A DNA stretch of 45,413 nucleotides from a virus: positions 1 through 45,413 of the IMG/VR virus record IMGVR_UViG_3300044972_000502, one strand, 5' to 3'. Shown here piece after piece: positions 1 to 5,872 of the stretch. Numbering within the stretch: the stretch's first letter is position 1; every line of letters begins with the position of its first letter. The position numbers and the translations under genes were made by a program. The notes below the pieces were generated by a model. That model saw nothing but the letters and a program-made list of their open reading frames with translations, ran no database searches and was not told the origin of the DNA.

Positions 1-7
1 TTGGTTT

Positions 8-34
8 CGTGTTAGTTCTGTAAATGCTATACAC
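8..34 (-). repeat. upstream element, copy A (left edge)
   Basis: This stretch matches 544-570 at 25 of 27 positions and contains the core TGCTATACAC. In the other copies the element lies upstream of a leftward small gene, so this copy may serve a further leftward gene outside the window. The following bases (GCTCGC repeated around a short spacer) are also partly shared with the 571-592 stretch. It is probably a phage promoter or operator element; the role is inference. Confidence 0.5.
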
Positions 35-93
35 GTTGTGTTGCTCGCAAGCTCGCATGCTCCGCCCTGTCCATTCCGCTCCTTGAGCAGAGT

Positions 94-110
94 AAAGGTC
101 CCGAAGGACC
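94..110 (-). terminator. UUCG-tetraloop hairpin after the 48-aa leftward gene
   Basis: Read on the minus strand the sequence is GGTCC, TTCG, GGACC, TTT: a perfect 5-bp stem closed by a C(UUCG)G tetraloop and followed by a short T run. It lies about 20 bases beyond the stop of the leftward gene at 132-278, where a terminator is expected. The stem and the T tract are both short, so termination may be weak, or the hairpin may mainly protect the mRNA 3' end. Confidence 0.5.
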
Positions 111-131
111 CTAACACCTAACGCCTAACCG

Positions 132-278
132 TTATTCGGCCTCGGACAACGCTTGGCACACTTTGCCCATCAATTCATCGTATCGCGCCATCTCACTGTC
201 GGCATAAGTAGCATCTTTAGCAGCCCACAATGCGTCTACCAATCTCTCTAATTCTTCTTTGCTAAATTCTACGTTCAT
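132..278 (-). CDS. 48-aa acidic hypothetical protein
   Basis: Small leftward gene with an ATG start at 278 and TAA at 132-134. The product begins MNVEFSKEELERLVDALW and is strongly acidic and helical in appearance, with regularly spaced Leu and Ala. I do not recognise the family. It is supported as a gene by a clean frame, an AT-rich leader, a terminator-like hairpin just past its stop, and a 5' flank (291-330) that resembles the flank of the next leftward gene. That arrangement is typical of small early phage genes transcribed under a shared promoter type, possibly host-takeover or regulatory proteins, but no function can be read from the sequence. Confidence 0.6.
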   Translation of the reverse strand: MNVEFSKEELERLVDALWAAKDATYADSEMARYDELMGKVCQALSEAE

Positions 279-290
279 GATCAATATGTT

Positions 291-330
291 TTGGTTACAT
301 TATTATTATCAAATACTCTTCGTGTTGGGT
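291..330 (-). repeat. upstream element, copy B
   Basis: The sequence TTGGTTACATT, an ATTATTATC stretch, AAATAC and then CGTGTTGG recurs with small changes at 514-550. On the minus strand this gives TATTTGATAAT followed by an AT-rich leader and the start codon at 278. Its position 13-52 bases upstream of the start suggests a promoter or leader. It is not a clean match to the Bacteroidota -7 box TAnnTTTG, so a phage-specific signal is equally possible. Confidence 0.45.
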
Positions 331-337
331 TTGTAGG

Positions 338-487
338 TTACTCCATTCCTACATATAACAAGAACCTGTAGTGGTCATACTCCTCCTTGATCATTTCAAA
401 TTGTTCGTCTGTTTCAGGGATCATGTCAAATTGTAGTTTTGAAAACTCTACCAACATTTCTTTTTCGAAGTTTGTTAATTCTTTCAT
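338..487 (-). CDS. 49-aa acidic hypothetical protein
   Basis: Leftward gene with ATG at 487 and TAA at 338-340. The product begins MKELTNFEKEMLVEFSK and ends in a Tyr/Leu-rich segment (HYRFLLYVGME). It is acidic and probably all-helical, and I cannot assign a family. It is separated from the 48-aa gene by about 60 bases that carry a second copy of the upstream element, so each of these tiny genes seems to have its own start signal instead of sharing an operon. An early-expressed phage accessory protein is the likeliest role, by context only. Confidence 0.6.
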   Translation of the reverse strand: MKELTNFEKEMLVEFSKLQFDMIPETDEQFEMIKEEYDHYRFLLYVGME

Positions 488-513
488 AATAAATAGTATT
501 AAGTTATTGTTAT

Positions 514-570
514 TTGGTTACATTTATATTATCAAATACCGATCGTGTCGGTTCTGTAAATGCTATACAC
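514..570 (-). repeat. upstream element, copy C (complete)
   Basis: This is the longest copy. Its 514-550 part matches 291-330 and its 544-570 part matches 8-34 at 25 of 27 positions, including TGCTATACAC at 561-570. On the minus strand it ends about 27 bases before the start codon at 487. It links the two partial copies into one composite element and is the best candidate for an early leftward promoter. Confidence 0.5.
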
Positions 571-614
571 GCTACGCGTGCTCGCTTCGCTCGCTTGTAT
601 TACGTACACGTATG

Positions 615-633
615 TTATCACGATTTGTGATAA
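615..633. repeat. 7-bp inverted repeat TTATCAC/GTGATAA
   Basis: A perfect 7-bp inverted repeat with a 5-base centre (GATTT). It sits inside the control region, upstream of both transcription directions. The dyad resembles a dimeric repressor operator or a small hairpin; nothing in the sequence tells these apart. Confidence 0.55.
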
Positions 634-637
634 GCTC

Positions 638-687
638 CACTTACTTTGATACGAACTACGTACATATCTGCACTTACTTTGATACGA
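638..687. repeat. 17-bp direct repeat (two copies)
   Basis: CACTTACTTTGATACGA occurs at 638-654 and again at 671-687, both perfect and spaced 33 bases start to start, which is about three helical turns. Paired identical sites at this phasing suit cooperative protein binding or duplicated promoter elements. The repeat includes TACTTTG, close to but not identical to the Bacteroidota -7 box. Confidence 0.6.
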
Positions 688-716
688 CCGCACACGAGCG
701 CATGTGCTGAGCCAAG

Positions 717-728
717 TATGTGCACATA
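717..728. repeat. 12-bp perfect palindrome
   Basis: TATGTGCACATA is a perfect 12-bp palindrome in the divergent control region, about 30 bases past the second direct repeat. It looks like a binding site for a symmetric dimer. The role is unknown. Confidence 0.5.
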
Positions 729-933
729 TGTTAACACGCTAGCAATACGATTCGACACAATACGGATCACGTATGTAGATGCTGTCGCCGTGTACCAGTA
801 AATAGCTAGATCGTTATACGATTCCACACAAAAAGGCAAACCGTTTGGAAAAAACAATAAAAAAGACCGGGGGGTGGGGTAAAATGGATTCATTTCCCTT
901 TCGGAGGTGTAGGGTAAATCGTAGTATGTAATA

Positions 934-1023
934 GAAAACATATATATATCTAACAAGAAAACATATATATATCTAATGACAACTTATATACATCTAACAA
1001 GAAAACATATATATATCTAACAA
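934..1023. repeat. four tandem ~23-bp AT-rich repeats (iteron-like)
   Basis: The unit begins GAAAACATATATATATC and continues TAACAA. Copies lie at 934-956 (exact), 957-980 (end altered), 981-1000 (degenerate) and 1001-1023 (exact). Two exact copies flank two diverged ones, directly before the AT-rich leader of the late genes. Iterons for a replication initiator, an easily melted origin, or binding sites for a late regulator are all possible. Confidence 0.65.
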
Positions 1024-1119
1024 AAAATTTTTCACACGCCATATCATAACAAACATACAGCGTTTTATTATAATAAATAAACGTGACGTTAGCTAGTTAT
1101 ATATAATAGTAGTAGGCTA

Positions 1120-1148
1120 TTGTCGCACTTTTATTTGGGTAAGATTTG
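1120..1148 (+). promoter_or_regulatory. candidate Bacteroidota-type promoter for the late block
   Basis: TTG at 1120-1122 is followed after 18 bases by AAGATTTG at 1141-1148, which matches the Bacteroidota -7 consensus TAnnTTTG at all but the first base. It lies 43 bases upstream of the first rightward start codon. The match is imperfect and the background is AT-rich, so this is a weak call. Confidence 0.3.
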
Positions 1149-1191
1149 GGGATTACACGTAAGTATATACAGTATATTAAAGTGAATAACA

Positions 1192-1431
1192 ATGCAGAAA
1201 TTAACACCTGAAGCACGGAAAAAGAAAGCGGAACGCGATCTAAAATATGCGAAAACTCCGGATAGGAGAGCGAAGAAGGCGCATGCCCAAAGGTTACATA
1301 GGAAACACAATGGGGATGAGGGTAAAGACTGGGACCACAAGGATAGTAGATTCGAGAGTCCTAAGCGCAATAGGGGGAATGATGGTTTGGGTACAAAGAA
1401 AGAAAGCGGTAAGAAATATAAAACAAAATAA
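1192..1431 (+). CDS. 79-aa Lys/Arg-rich phage microprotein
   Basis: First gene of the rightward block. The product is very basic: an N-terminal helix-like stretch rich in Lys, Arg and Ala (MQKLTPEARKKKAERDLKYA) and a C-terminal half with a D-K-D/S-R-F-E-S-P-K-R-N-R-G-N-D-G pattern ending KKYKTK. I recall similar short basic proteins in marine phage genomes but not a function. The ATG at 1192 is preceded by an A-rich leader. The stop at 1429-1431 lies one base before the next start, so the two are co-translated. A DNA-binding or virion-packaged basic protein would fit the composition; this is inference. Confidence 0.65.
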   Translation: MQKLTPEARKKKAERDLKYAKTPDRRAKKAHAQRLHRKHNGDEGKDWDHKDSRFESPKRNRGNDGLGTKKESGKKYKTK

Positions 1432-1432
1432 G

Positions 1433-1654
1433 ATGGGGAAAAAGAAAGTTGAGCCTACTGCTCCTAAGTCTGGAGTAATGAGTGACAAGTCAGGTCAAAA
1501 GCCTCCTAAGAAAGAAATGATTAAGCGTAAAGATGGTTCTACGTCTCAAAGAGGATTGTGGGATAACATTAGAGCAAATAAAGGGTCCGGTAAAAAGCCG
1601 ACCAAAGCAATGTTAGAGCAAGCAAAAAAAATAACTAATAAGACTAAAAAATAA
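1433..1654 (+). CDS. 73-aa basic protein with S-Q-R-G-L-W-D-N-I motif
   Basis: I place the start at the ATG at 1433 (MGKKKVEPT) instead of an in-frame ATG further upstream, because the upstream extension would lie wholly inside the previous gene and has different composition. The C-terminal half reads DGSTSQRGLWDNI, then RANKGSGKKPT and MLEQAKKI. This resembles the 'GLWxNIxAKxxxGxGxKxxK' motif of small conserved phage proteins, whose function I do not know. Its stop overlaps the next start (TAATG at 1652-1656). Strong positive charge and position beside adhesin genes suggest a small structural or assembly protein. Confidence 0.65.
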   Translation: MGKKKVEPTAPKSGVMSDKSGQKPPKKEMIKRKDGSTSQRGLWDNIRANKGSGKKPTKAMLEQAKKITNKTKK

Positions 1655-2319
1655 TGGCAACAATTCCAAGCAGTCAAAAGACATTTTCAGTTAACGAAGG
1701 AGTTAACACAGTATACGGAGGCAGCGCCTCTATGAAAGCATTGAGCCAGTGGTACACAATGCAAGATATTACAGATACGGTTAGACCATATCAAGTGTAC
1801 ACAGCTTTATTAACCCAGAGCGGTGAAAGCGAAATTGATTACATTAGCAATGGATCTTTAACAGTAGGTCGTACTTATATGATAGTTGACGTACCAGTAG
1901 ATGGTTGCGACTTTACAAACGTAGGTGCTCCTAATAATGAAGTTGACACTTTATTTGTAGCAACAGGCACAACGCCAAATAAGTGGGGAACGCCCAGTGA
2001 AGGGGAAAATACACTTAGTTTTGACCTCGGAGCTCCAGTAGTAACAGTGTTAGAGAATACTATTGGGAATATTTGGTTTACTTATGATGGTATTGGCGCT
2101 TATGCTGCTCATTCTGATGACTTGTTTACTATTAATAAAACTGTTACCCAAATGTTACCTGAGCAATATATAGAAGGTCTTACGGATATATTTAATTATC
2201 AATCTTTTCCTACTAACGTTAATATGATAGCTATAGGTAGTCTTGCTAATTATAATTCGGAAGATAGTCGACTTGGTAATTATGCCCAAAATGCAATAGA
2301 AATAAGAGTATACAACTAA
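1654..2319 (+). CDS. 221-aa adhesin/tail-appendage protein
   Basis: Probable receptor-binding or tail-decoration protein. Its N-terminal part contains QWYTMQDITDT (about residues 32-42), which recurs as YYTMQDILDT in the 224-aa protein at 9840-10514; this looks like a shared virion-attachment module. A middle segment (about 70-110: LTVGRTYMIVD, DFTNVGAPNNEVDTLF, VATGTTP) resembles a short insert widespread in phage tail proteins. The C-terminal domain opens with YTALLTQSG and closes with ENTIGNIWFTYDGIGAY and EIRVYN; the same frame recurs in the next gene. These modules are familiar to me from Bacteroidota phages. No catalytic motif is visible. Confidence 0.65.
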   Translation: MATIPSSQKTFSVNEGVNTVYGGSASMKALSQWYTMQDITDTVRPYQVYTALLTQSGESEIDYISNGSLTVGRTYMIVDVPVDGCDFTNVGAPNNEVDTLFVATGTTPNKWGTPSEGENTLSFDLGAPVVTVLENTIGNIWFTYDGIGAYAAHSDDLFTINKTVTQMLPEQYIEGLTDIFNYQSFPTNVNMIAIGSLANYNSEDSRLGNYAQNAIEIRVYN

Positions 2320-2331
2320 TAAATAAAAACC

Positions 2332-2892
2332 ATGGCAATAATTTATAGTTACCCTACAGCTACTCCTAATATGAACACGTTATTGCTTGGAACAGCAGTA
2401 GACGCAGAAACGGGATTGAATGTTACAAAGCAGTTTAGTGTTAGCGCTATTGGATCGCTAATAGCTAGTGAATATGTAGTAGTGTCAGAATTGACTACAG
2501 TTGGAACAGCGGGAGCTGCGGCGTTAGTTGATGGCGTTTTAAATATACCTGAGTATACTACAGATCCACTTGGTTACAGAACGTATACGGCTTTAGTAAG
2601 CCAGCTCGGGACTTCAGACCCTACAGCGTTGTCTCTATCTGACAATGTTGATGGCACAATTGGGTTTGCTCGCACAGGCATTGGCGTATATACATGCACC
2701 ATAGTTGGAGATGATACATTTGATAATGCTTATTATGCGCTAACAGACAATAGATTCGATCTTGCCAGCGGAAATTACATAACAATAAATAAAACCGCTG
2801 CCTCTGTTCTTACCATAAGAACATACAAAAACGAGTTGCCGTCTGACGTATTGCTATCTAGTACTCCTTTGGAAATAAAAATATTTGACTAA
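2332..2892 (+). CDS. 186-aa adhesin paralogue
   Basis: Second appendage protein. It starts MAIIYSYPTATPNMNTLLLG, nearly the same opening as the 694-aa fibre that follows (MAIIYSYPDNENLLL), and both go on to a 'TTVGTAG/TTGTSG ... LNIPEY/LNIPDY' element, so these N-termini are probably the same attachment module. Its C-terminal half (YTALVSQLGTS, NVDGTIGFARTGIGVY, ending EIKIFD) is homologous by eye to the C-terminal domain of the previous gene. The protein is therefore a hybrid of its two neighbours' modules. Only 12 bases separate it from the previous gene and 5 from the next. Confidence 0.65.
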   Translation: MAIIYSYPTATPNMNTLLLGTAVDAETGLNVTKQFSVSAIGSLIASEYVVVSELTTVGTAGAAALVDGVLNIPEYTTDPLGYRTYTALVSQLGTSDPTALSLSDNVDGTIGFARTGIGVYTCTIVGDDTFDNAYYALTDNRFDLASGNYITINKTAASVLTIRTYKNELPSDVLLSSTPLEIKIFD

Positions 2893-2897
2893 GATAT

Positions 2898-4982
2898 ATG
2901 GCTATAATTTATAGTTATCCAGATAATGAAAACCTCTTACTTACCGATATGCTTATTGGCACATCGACAATTAGAATAAACGGTAGGAAGAAGAACATAA
3001 CAAAGAACTTCACATTGGAAGCTTTGGGGTTATTCATTCAGGATAACTTCCCAGCTAATACTGTGCCATGGGGTAATATAACCGGTACTTTATCAAACCA
3101 AACTGACTTACAAGAAGCGCTTGATGAAAAGCAAGGTAATATTACGTTAACAACTACCGGCACATCAGGTTTAGCTACATTGATTGGTGACACGTTAAAT
3201 ATACCAGACTATGGTTCCGGGTATGTTACACCAACTTTACAAAGTGTAACGGATGAGGGGGATACTACAACTACCACCGTATACCTGAATGGAGGAGCTA
3301 TATCTGATTCAGTAAATGAGCAAGCTGTATTTGCCCCTGCTTCAATATCAACAGTAAATGTAAATTCTGGGTCGGGAGCAACTCTTGACTCAACTGGTAA
3401 GTTAGCGCTATCTCCAGATGGTTTAGTTTCTACTTTATTTGCAGCCGACAACATAACACAAAATATAACACTACAAGCTCCAAATAAGGCGCCAGGGAGT
3501 TATACATTAGCTACAACTGATGACATTCCTGCTGTAACTGGCTTTGTTCCATACACGGGTGCAACGCAAGACGTGAACTTAGGAACGCACGATTTGACTG
3601 CAACGCAAGGCACATTTGCAACAAGTGGAAATCCTGATACGCTTACAGTCAATCACTCAAGCGGCAGCGGTAAAGCCTTGACAATTACCAAAGGTGGAGC
3701 AGGCGAGGGAATATATGTAAACAAAACAAGCGGTAGCGGTAATGCGGTTACAATTGTAGGGGATTTAGAAGCTACTAATTTAAAAAGAACAGGCGGCACA
3801 AGCTCGCAATTTTTAAAGGCAGACGGCAGCGTTGATTCAAATACTTATTTTCAACTTCCTGTACTCACAAGCGGCAGCGTTTTATTTTCAAATGGCACGA
3901 CCATAGCGCAAGACAATACTCAACTATTTTGGGATGACACCAATAATCGTTTGGGGATTGGAACAACTTCACCTCTTTTTAAATTACAAGTTGAAACGAC
4001 CGTTAATGGTGCGGGTGGAATATGGGCAAGAAATACAAATACAGGAAGTTTAGCTTACGGAACTGTTGCGGCTAATTCAGCTGTTGGAGGTTTAAGTTTA
4101 AGAGCGCATTCAGCGGTTCACGCACCTTGGCCAAACACTTCAATGTTAGTTTCGGACTCAGGATTTTCAAATGGTTTAATATTATTCCAAAATGGTGCAA
4201 ATCCAATCGCATTTTGGACTAATTCAAATGAGAGAATGAGAATTTTTTCTACGGGCAATACAGGAATCGGAACCACAACCGACGCAGGCTATAAATTAGA
4301 CGTTAACGGCACGGCGAGGGTGAGTGGTGAGCTAATTGTTAATGGTGTCAATATTGGACTTGGCGGTGGTGCTATTACAACAAATACAAGGGTTGGGTTA
4401 AATGCAGGACTTAATAACACAACGGGAGCTAATAACTCATTCTTTGGAAGAAACGCAGGATTAAACAACACAACGGGAGCTAATAACTCATTCTTTGGTT
4501 ATAGCGCAGGACAAAGCAACACAACGGGTGTTTATAACTCATTCTTTGGTTTAAATGCAGGACGAAGCAACACAACGGGAGGCAGTAACTCATTCTTTGG
4601 TTATAACGCAGGATTAAACAACACAACGGGAGGCGGTAATTCATTCTTTGGGTTTAATGCAGGTCGATATATAGCAGACGGAACAACAAGTAATGTTCTT
4701 GTAAGTAATAGTTTATTTTTAGGAAATGATACAAAAGCACTTGCAGACAATCAAACTAATCAAATAGTAATTGGTTATAATGCAATAGGAGCAGGAAGTA
4801 ATACTGCAACACTTGGAAACACATCAATAGTAGACACAATTTTAAGAGGTAGAATAAACCTTCAACAATACGCAACAGGCTCACGACCTACTTATGTAAA
4901 AGGTGCTTTGATTTACGATAGTACTTTGGACAAATTAGTAGTAGGCGGTGCGACAGGTTGGGAAGTGGTAACATCAGCATAA
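2898..4982 (+). CDS. 694-aa tail fibre with tandem repeats
   Basis: Likely the main tail fibre. Residues 1-60 match the opening of the 186-aa protein. A short coiled-coil-like stretch (LQEALDEKQ) follows, then β-rich shaft elements of types common in Bacteroidota phages and prophages: FVPYTGATQDVNLGTHDLTA, LGIGTTSP, and YKLDVNGTARVSGELIVNG. Five 17-residue repeats follow (see 4404-4658), then a Gly/Asn-rich tip and the ending GALIYDSTLDKLVVGG. There is no visible intramolecular chaperone or peptidase. From about 3540 on, Gly-Ser codon use (GGC AGC) changes compared with the start of the gene, which fits recent exchange of the distal part. Confidence 0.75.
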   Translation: MAIIYSYPDNENLLLTDMLIGTSTIRINGRKKNITKNFTLEALGLFIQDNFPANTVPWGNITGTLSNQTDLQEALDEKQGNITLTTTGTSGLATLIGDTLNIPDYGSGYVTPTLQSVTDEGDTTTTTVYLNGGAISDSVNEQAVFAPASISTVNVNSGSGATLDSTGKLALSPDGLVSTLFAADNITQNITLQAPNKAPGSYTLATTDDIPAVTGFVPYTGATQDVNLGTHDLTATQGTFATSGNPDTLTVNHSSGSGKALTITKGGAGEGIYVNKTSGSGNAVTIVGDLEATNLKRTGGTSSQFLKADGSVDSNTYFQLPVLTSGSVLFSNGTTIAQDNTQLFWDDTNNRLGIGTTSPLFKLQVETTVNGAGGIWARNTNTGSLAYGTVAANSAVGGLSLRAHSAVHAPWPNTSMLVSDSGFSNGLILFQNGANPIAFWTNSNERMRIFSTGNTGIGTTTDAGYKLDVNGTARVSGELIVNGVNIGLGGGAITTNTRVGLNAGLNNTTGANNSFFGRNAGLNNTTGANNSFFGYSAGQSNTTGVYNSFFGLNAGRSNTTGGSNSFFGYNAGLNNTTGGGNSFFGFNAGRYIADGTTSNVLVSNSLFLGNDTKALADNQTNQIVIGYNAIGAGSNTATLGNTSIVDTILRGRINLQQYATGSRPTYVKGALIYDSTLDKLVVGGATGWEVVTSA
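4404..4658 (+). repeat. five 51-bp tandem repeats in the tail fibre
   Basis: Five in-frame copies of a 17-residue unit of the form A-G-L-N-N-T-T-G-A-N-N-S-F-F-G-x-N. The first two units are almost identical in DNA, while later units vary mainly at the residues after TTG and after FFG. The regular S-F-F-G/N-A-G pattern suits a trimeric β-roll or β-prism shaft, as in trimeric autotransporter heads. Repeat number could change by recombination and so alter fibre length. Confidence 0.85.
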
Positions 4983-5000
4983 TAAATAAATAAATAAAAA

Positions 5001-5252
5001 ATGGCACAAATACAACCGATTAATTTTCCCTTCACAGGCGAAGCGACACAACTAAAAGTTTTAATACTTAATTTTGAAACCACTGCAACCACTTGCACAA
5101 CTTACAACGAGCTTTTGACTGAAGACGGTGTAATGTGCACTAATTGGAATTACACCCTAACCGATGCCGAGTTTGCAGCGTGGGGCGAGGATAACACTTG
5201 GGTGGAAACTTGCGTAGCAAACGATAAAGGAATAACTATCTTAACATTTTAA
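5001..5252 (+). CDS. 83-aa conserved phage protein after the tail fibre
   Basis: Small protein starting MAQIQPINFPFTGEATQLKV and containing WNYTLTDAEFAAWGEDN near the middle and VANDKGITI near the end. I recall similar short proteins next to fibre genes in Bacteroidota phages but no established function. The start is supported by a run of AATAAATAAATAAAAA just upstream, the A-rich context typical here. It probably forms a small β-rich virion component or fibre-assembly helper; the position is the only evidence for that. Confidence 0.6.
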   Translation: MAQIQPINFPFTGEATQLKVLILNFETTATTCTTYNELLTEDGVMCTNWNYTLTDAEFAAWGEDNTWVETCVANDKGITILTF

Positions 5253-5255
5253 ATC

Positions 5256-5402
5256 ATGGAAGAATTAAACGTAATCAGACAAGCATTAGAGATTGCAACT
5301 CAGAAGGGCGCTTTCGGAATGAATGATGTGGTGGCAATCTACCAGACTTTAGCGAAGCTAGAGGAAAAACTCAAAGCAAATGAGCAGGAAAGAACAAATT
5401 GA
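5256..5402 (+). CDS. 48-aa helical protein at the start of the lysis cassette
   Basis: A short gene, MEELNVIRQALEIATQKGAF then MNDVVAIYQTLAKLEEKL, with ATG at 5256 and TGA at 5400-5402. The product looks like two amphipathic helices and has no membrane segment. It begins three bases after the previous stop and overlaps the putative holin gene by 23 bases in another frame, an arrangement typical of translationally coupled lysis genes. I do not recognise a family. A regulator of the holin is possible but speculative. Confidence 0.6.
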   Translation: MEELNVIRQALEIATQKGAFGMNDVVAIYQTLAKLEEKLKANEQERTN

Positions 5403-5577
5403 TCTATTCCTAAACAAATGGATAAGTAGGAAGTTAATAGTATTTATAGTTGGGTCTACAGGGTTGTTCTTAGGGAATATAACGTCTGAAGATTGGGTTA
5501 TAATATCAACAGCATATATCGCTATAGAAGGAGCAACAAATATTGTAGAACGCTTAATTAAAGCAAAATCAGCATGA
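5380..5577 (+). CDS. 65-aa putative holin
   Basis: A small membrane protein with a basic N-terminus (MSRKEQIDLFLNKWISRK), one clear hydrophobic segment at about residues 19-33 (LIVFIVGSTGLFLGN) and a second, weaker one at about 39-50, then a short basic tail. Size, topology and position ahead of the endolysin suggest a holin, which would form the inner-membrane hole that triggers lysis. It overlaps the next gene by ATGA at 5574-5577. I cannot match a named holin family; it could instead be an antiholin or other small membrane protein. Confidence 0.55.
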   Translation: MSRKEQIDLFLNKWISRKLIVFIVGSTGLFLGNITSEDWVIISTAYIAIEGATNIVERLIKAKSA

Positions 5578-5867
5578 GTAATTTAGAAGGAGAAAGGCTC
5601 GACCGCATTGAACAACACTTAAGATTGCTAAAACAAGACGGTGAAGAAAGAGCGTCCGATATAAAAGAAATAAAACAAGCTTTAATAGGCAGCGCATTAA
5701 ATGACTACAAGGGTCTAGTGTGGAAAGTATCAGATATTGATGAACGAGTACAAAACCTTGAAGAGCAAGAAAGCGAGATACAAGTATATATAAAACAAGC
5801 AAAGGTTTTAATTATTGCATTTGCAGCAGCATTGGCAACATTGATAGTTAAAGCATTCACAAAATAA
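5574..5867 (+). CDS. 97-aa coiled-coil, tail-anchored membrane protein (holin-like)
   Basis: Residues 1-70 are charged and heptad-like (RLDRIEQHLRLLKQDGEER; DIDERVQNLEEQESEIQVY), followed by one hydrophobic segment at about 77-93 (KVLIIAFAAALATLIVKAF) and a short basic end. This 'coiled coil plus C-terminal membrane anchor' design recalls haemolysin XhlA-type holin partners, by shape only. It is coupled to the previous gene by ATGA and lies five bases before the endolysin. With the 65-aa protein it probably forms a two-component holin system; which one makes the hole cannot be told from the sequence. Confidence 0.55.
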   Translation: MSNLEGERLDRIEQHLRLLKQDGEERASDIKEIKQALIGSALNDYKGLVWKVSDIDERVQNLEEQESEIQVYIKQAKVLIIAFAAALATLIVKAFTK

Positions 5868-5872
5868 ATTAT

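Larger units (their letters stand above)
488..1191. other. gene-free divergent control region
   Basis: About 700 bases lie between the last leftward gene and the first rightward late gene without any convincing coding frame. From left to right it holds upstream element copy C, a GC-richer stretch full of short inverted and direct repeats (571-790), a G-rich run (about 870-885), four AT-rich tandem repeats (934-1023) and an AT-rich leader into the gene at 1192. The divergent gene orientation and repeat content fit a transcription switch, a replication origin, or both. Frames that cross it in either strand have atypical composition and no neighbours in phase, so I do not call genes here. Confidence 0.6.

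Noticed and set aside
387-710. 107-residue rightward frame in the control region
   Set aside because: It runs antisense to the 49-aa leftward gene and through the palindrome-rich stretch, is unusually rich in Ser, Cys and Ile, and has no neighbour in phase.
835-860. CAAACCGTTTG near an A/T run as a terminator
   Set aside because: The inverted repeat leaves almost no loop, and it is followed by A-rich rather than T-rich sequence in the useful direction.
541-870. Possible tRNA in the GC-richer part of the control region
   Set aside because: I could not find a T-loop (GTTCRANYC) paired with an acceptor stem of the right spacing; the short hairpins here do not form a cloverleaf.
618-956. 112-residue leftward frame in the control region
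   Set aside because: It starts inside the AT tandem repeats, passes through the direct repeats and palindrome, and has low-complexity, unprotein-like composition. Regulatory DNA explains the stretch better.
1247-1432. N-terminal extension of the 73-aa basic gene to the ATG at 1247
   Set aside because: The extension lies almost entirely inside the 79-aa gene in another frame, and the ATG at 1433 has normal spacing and gives a product with recognisable family motifs.
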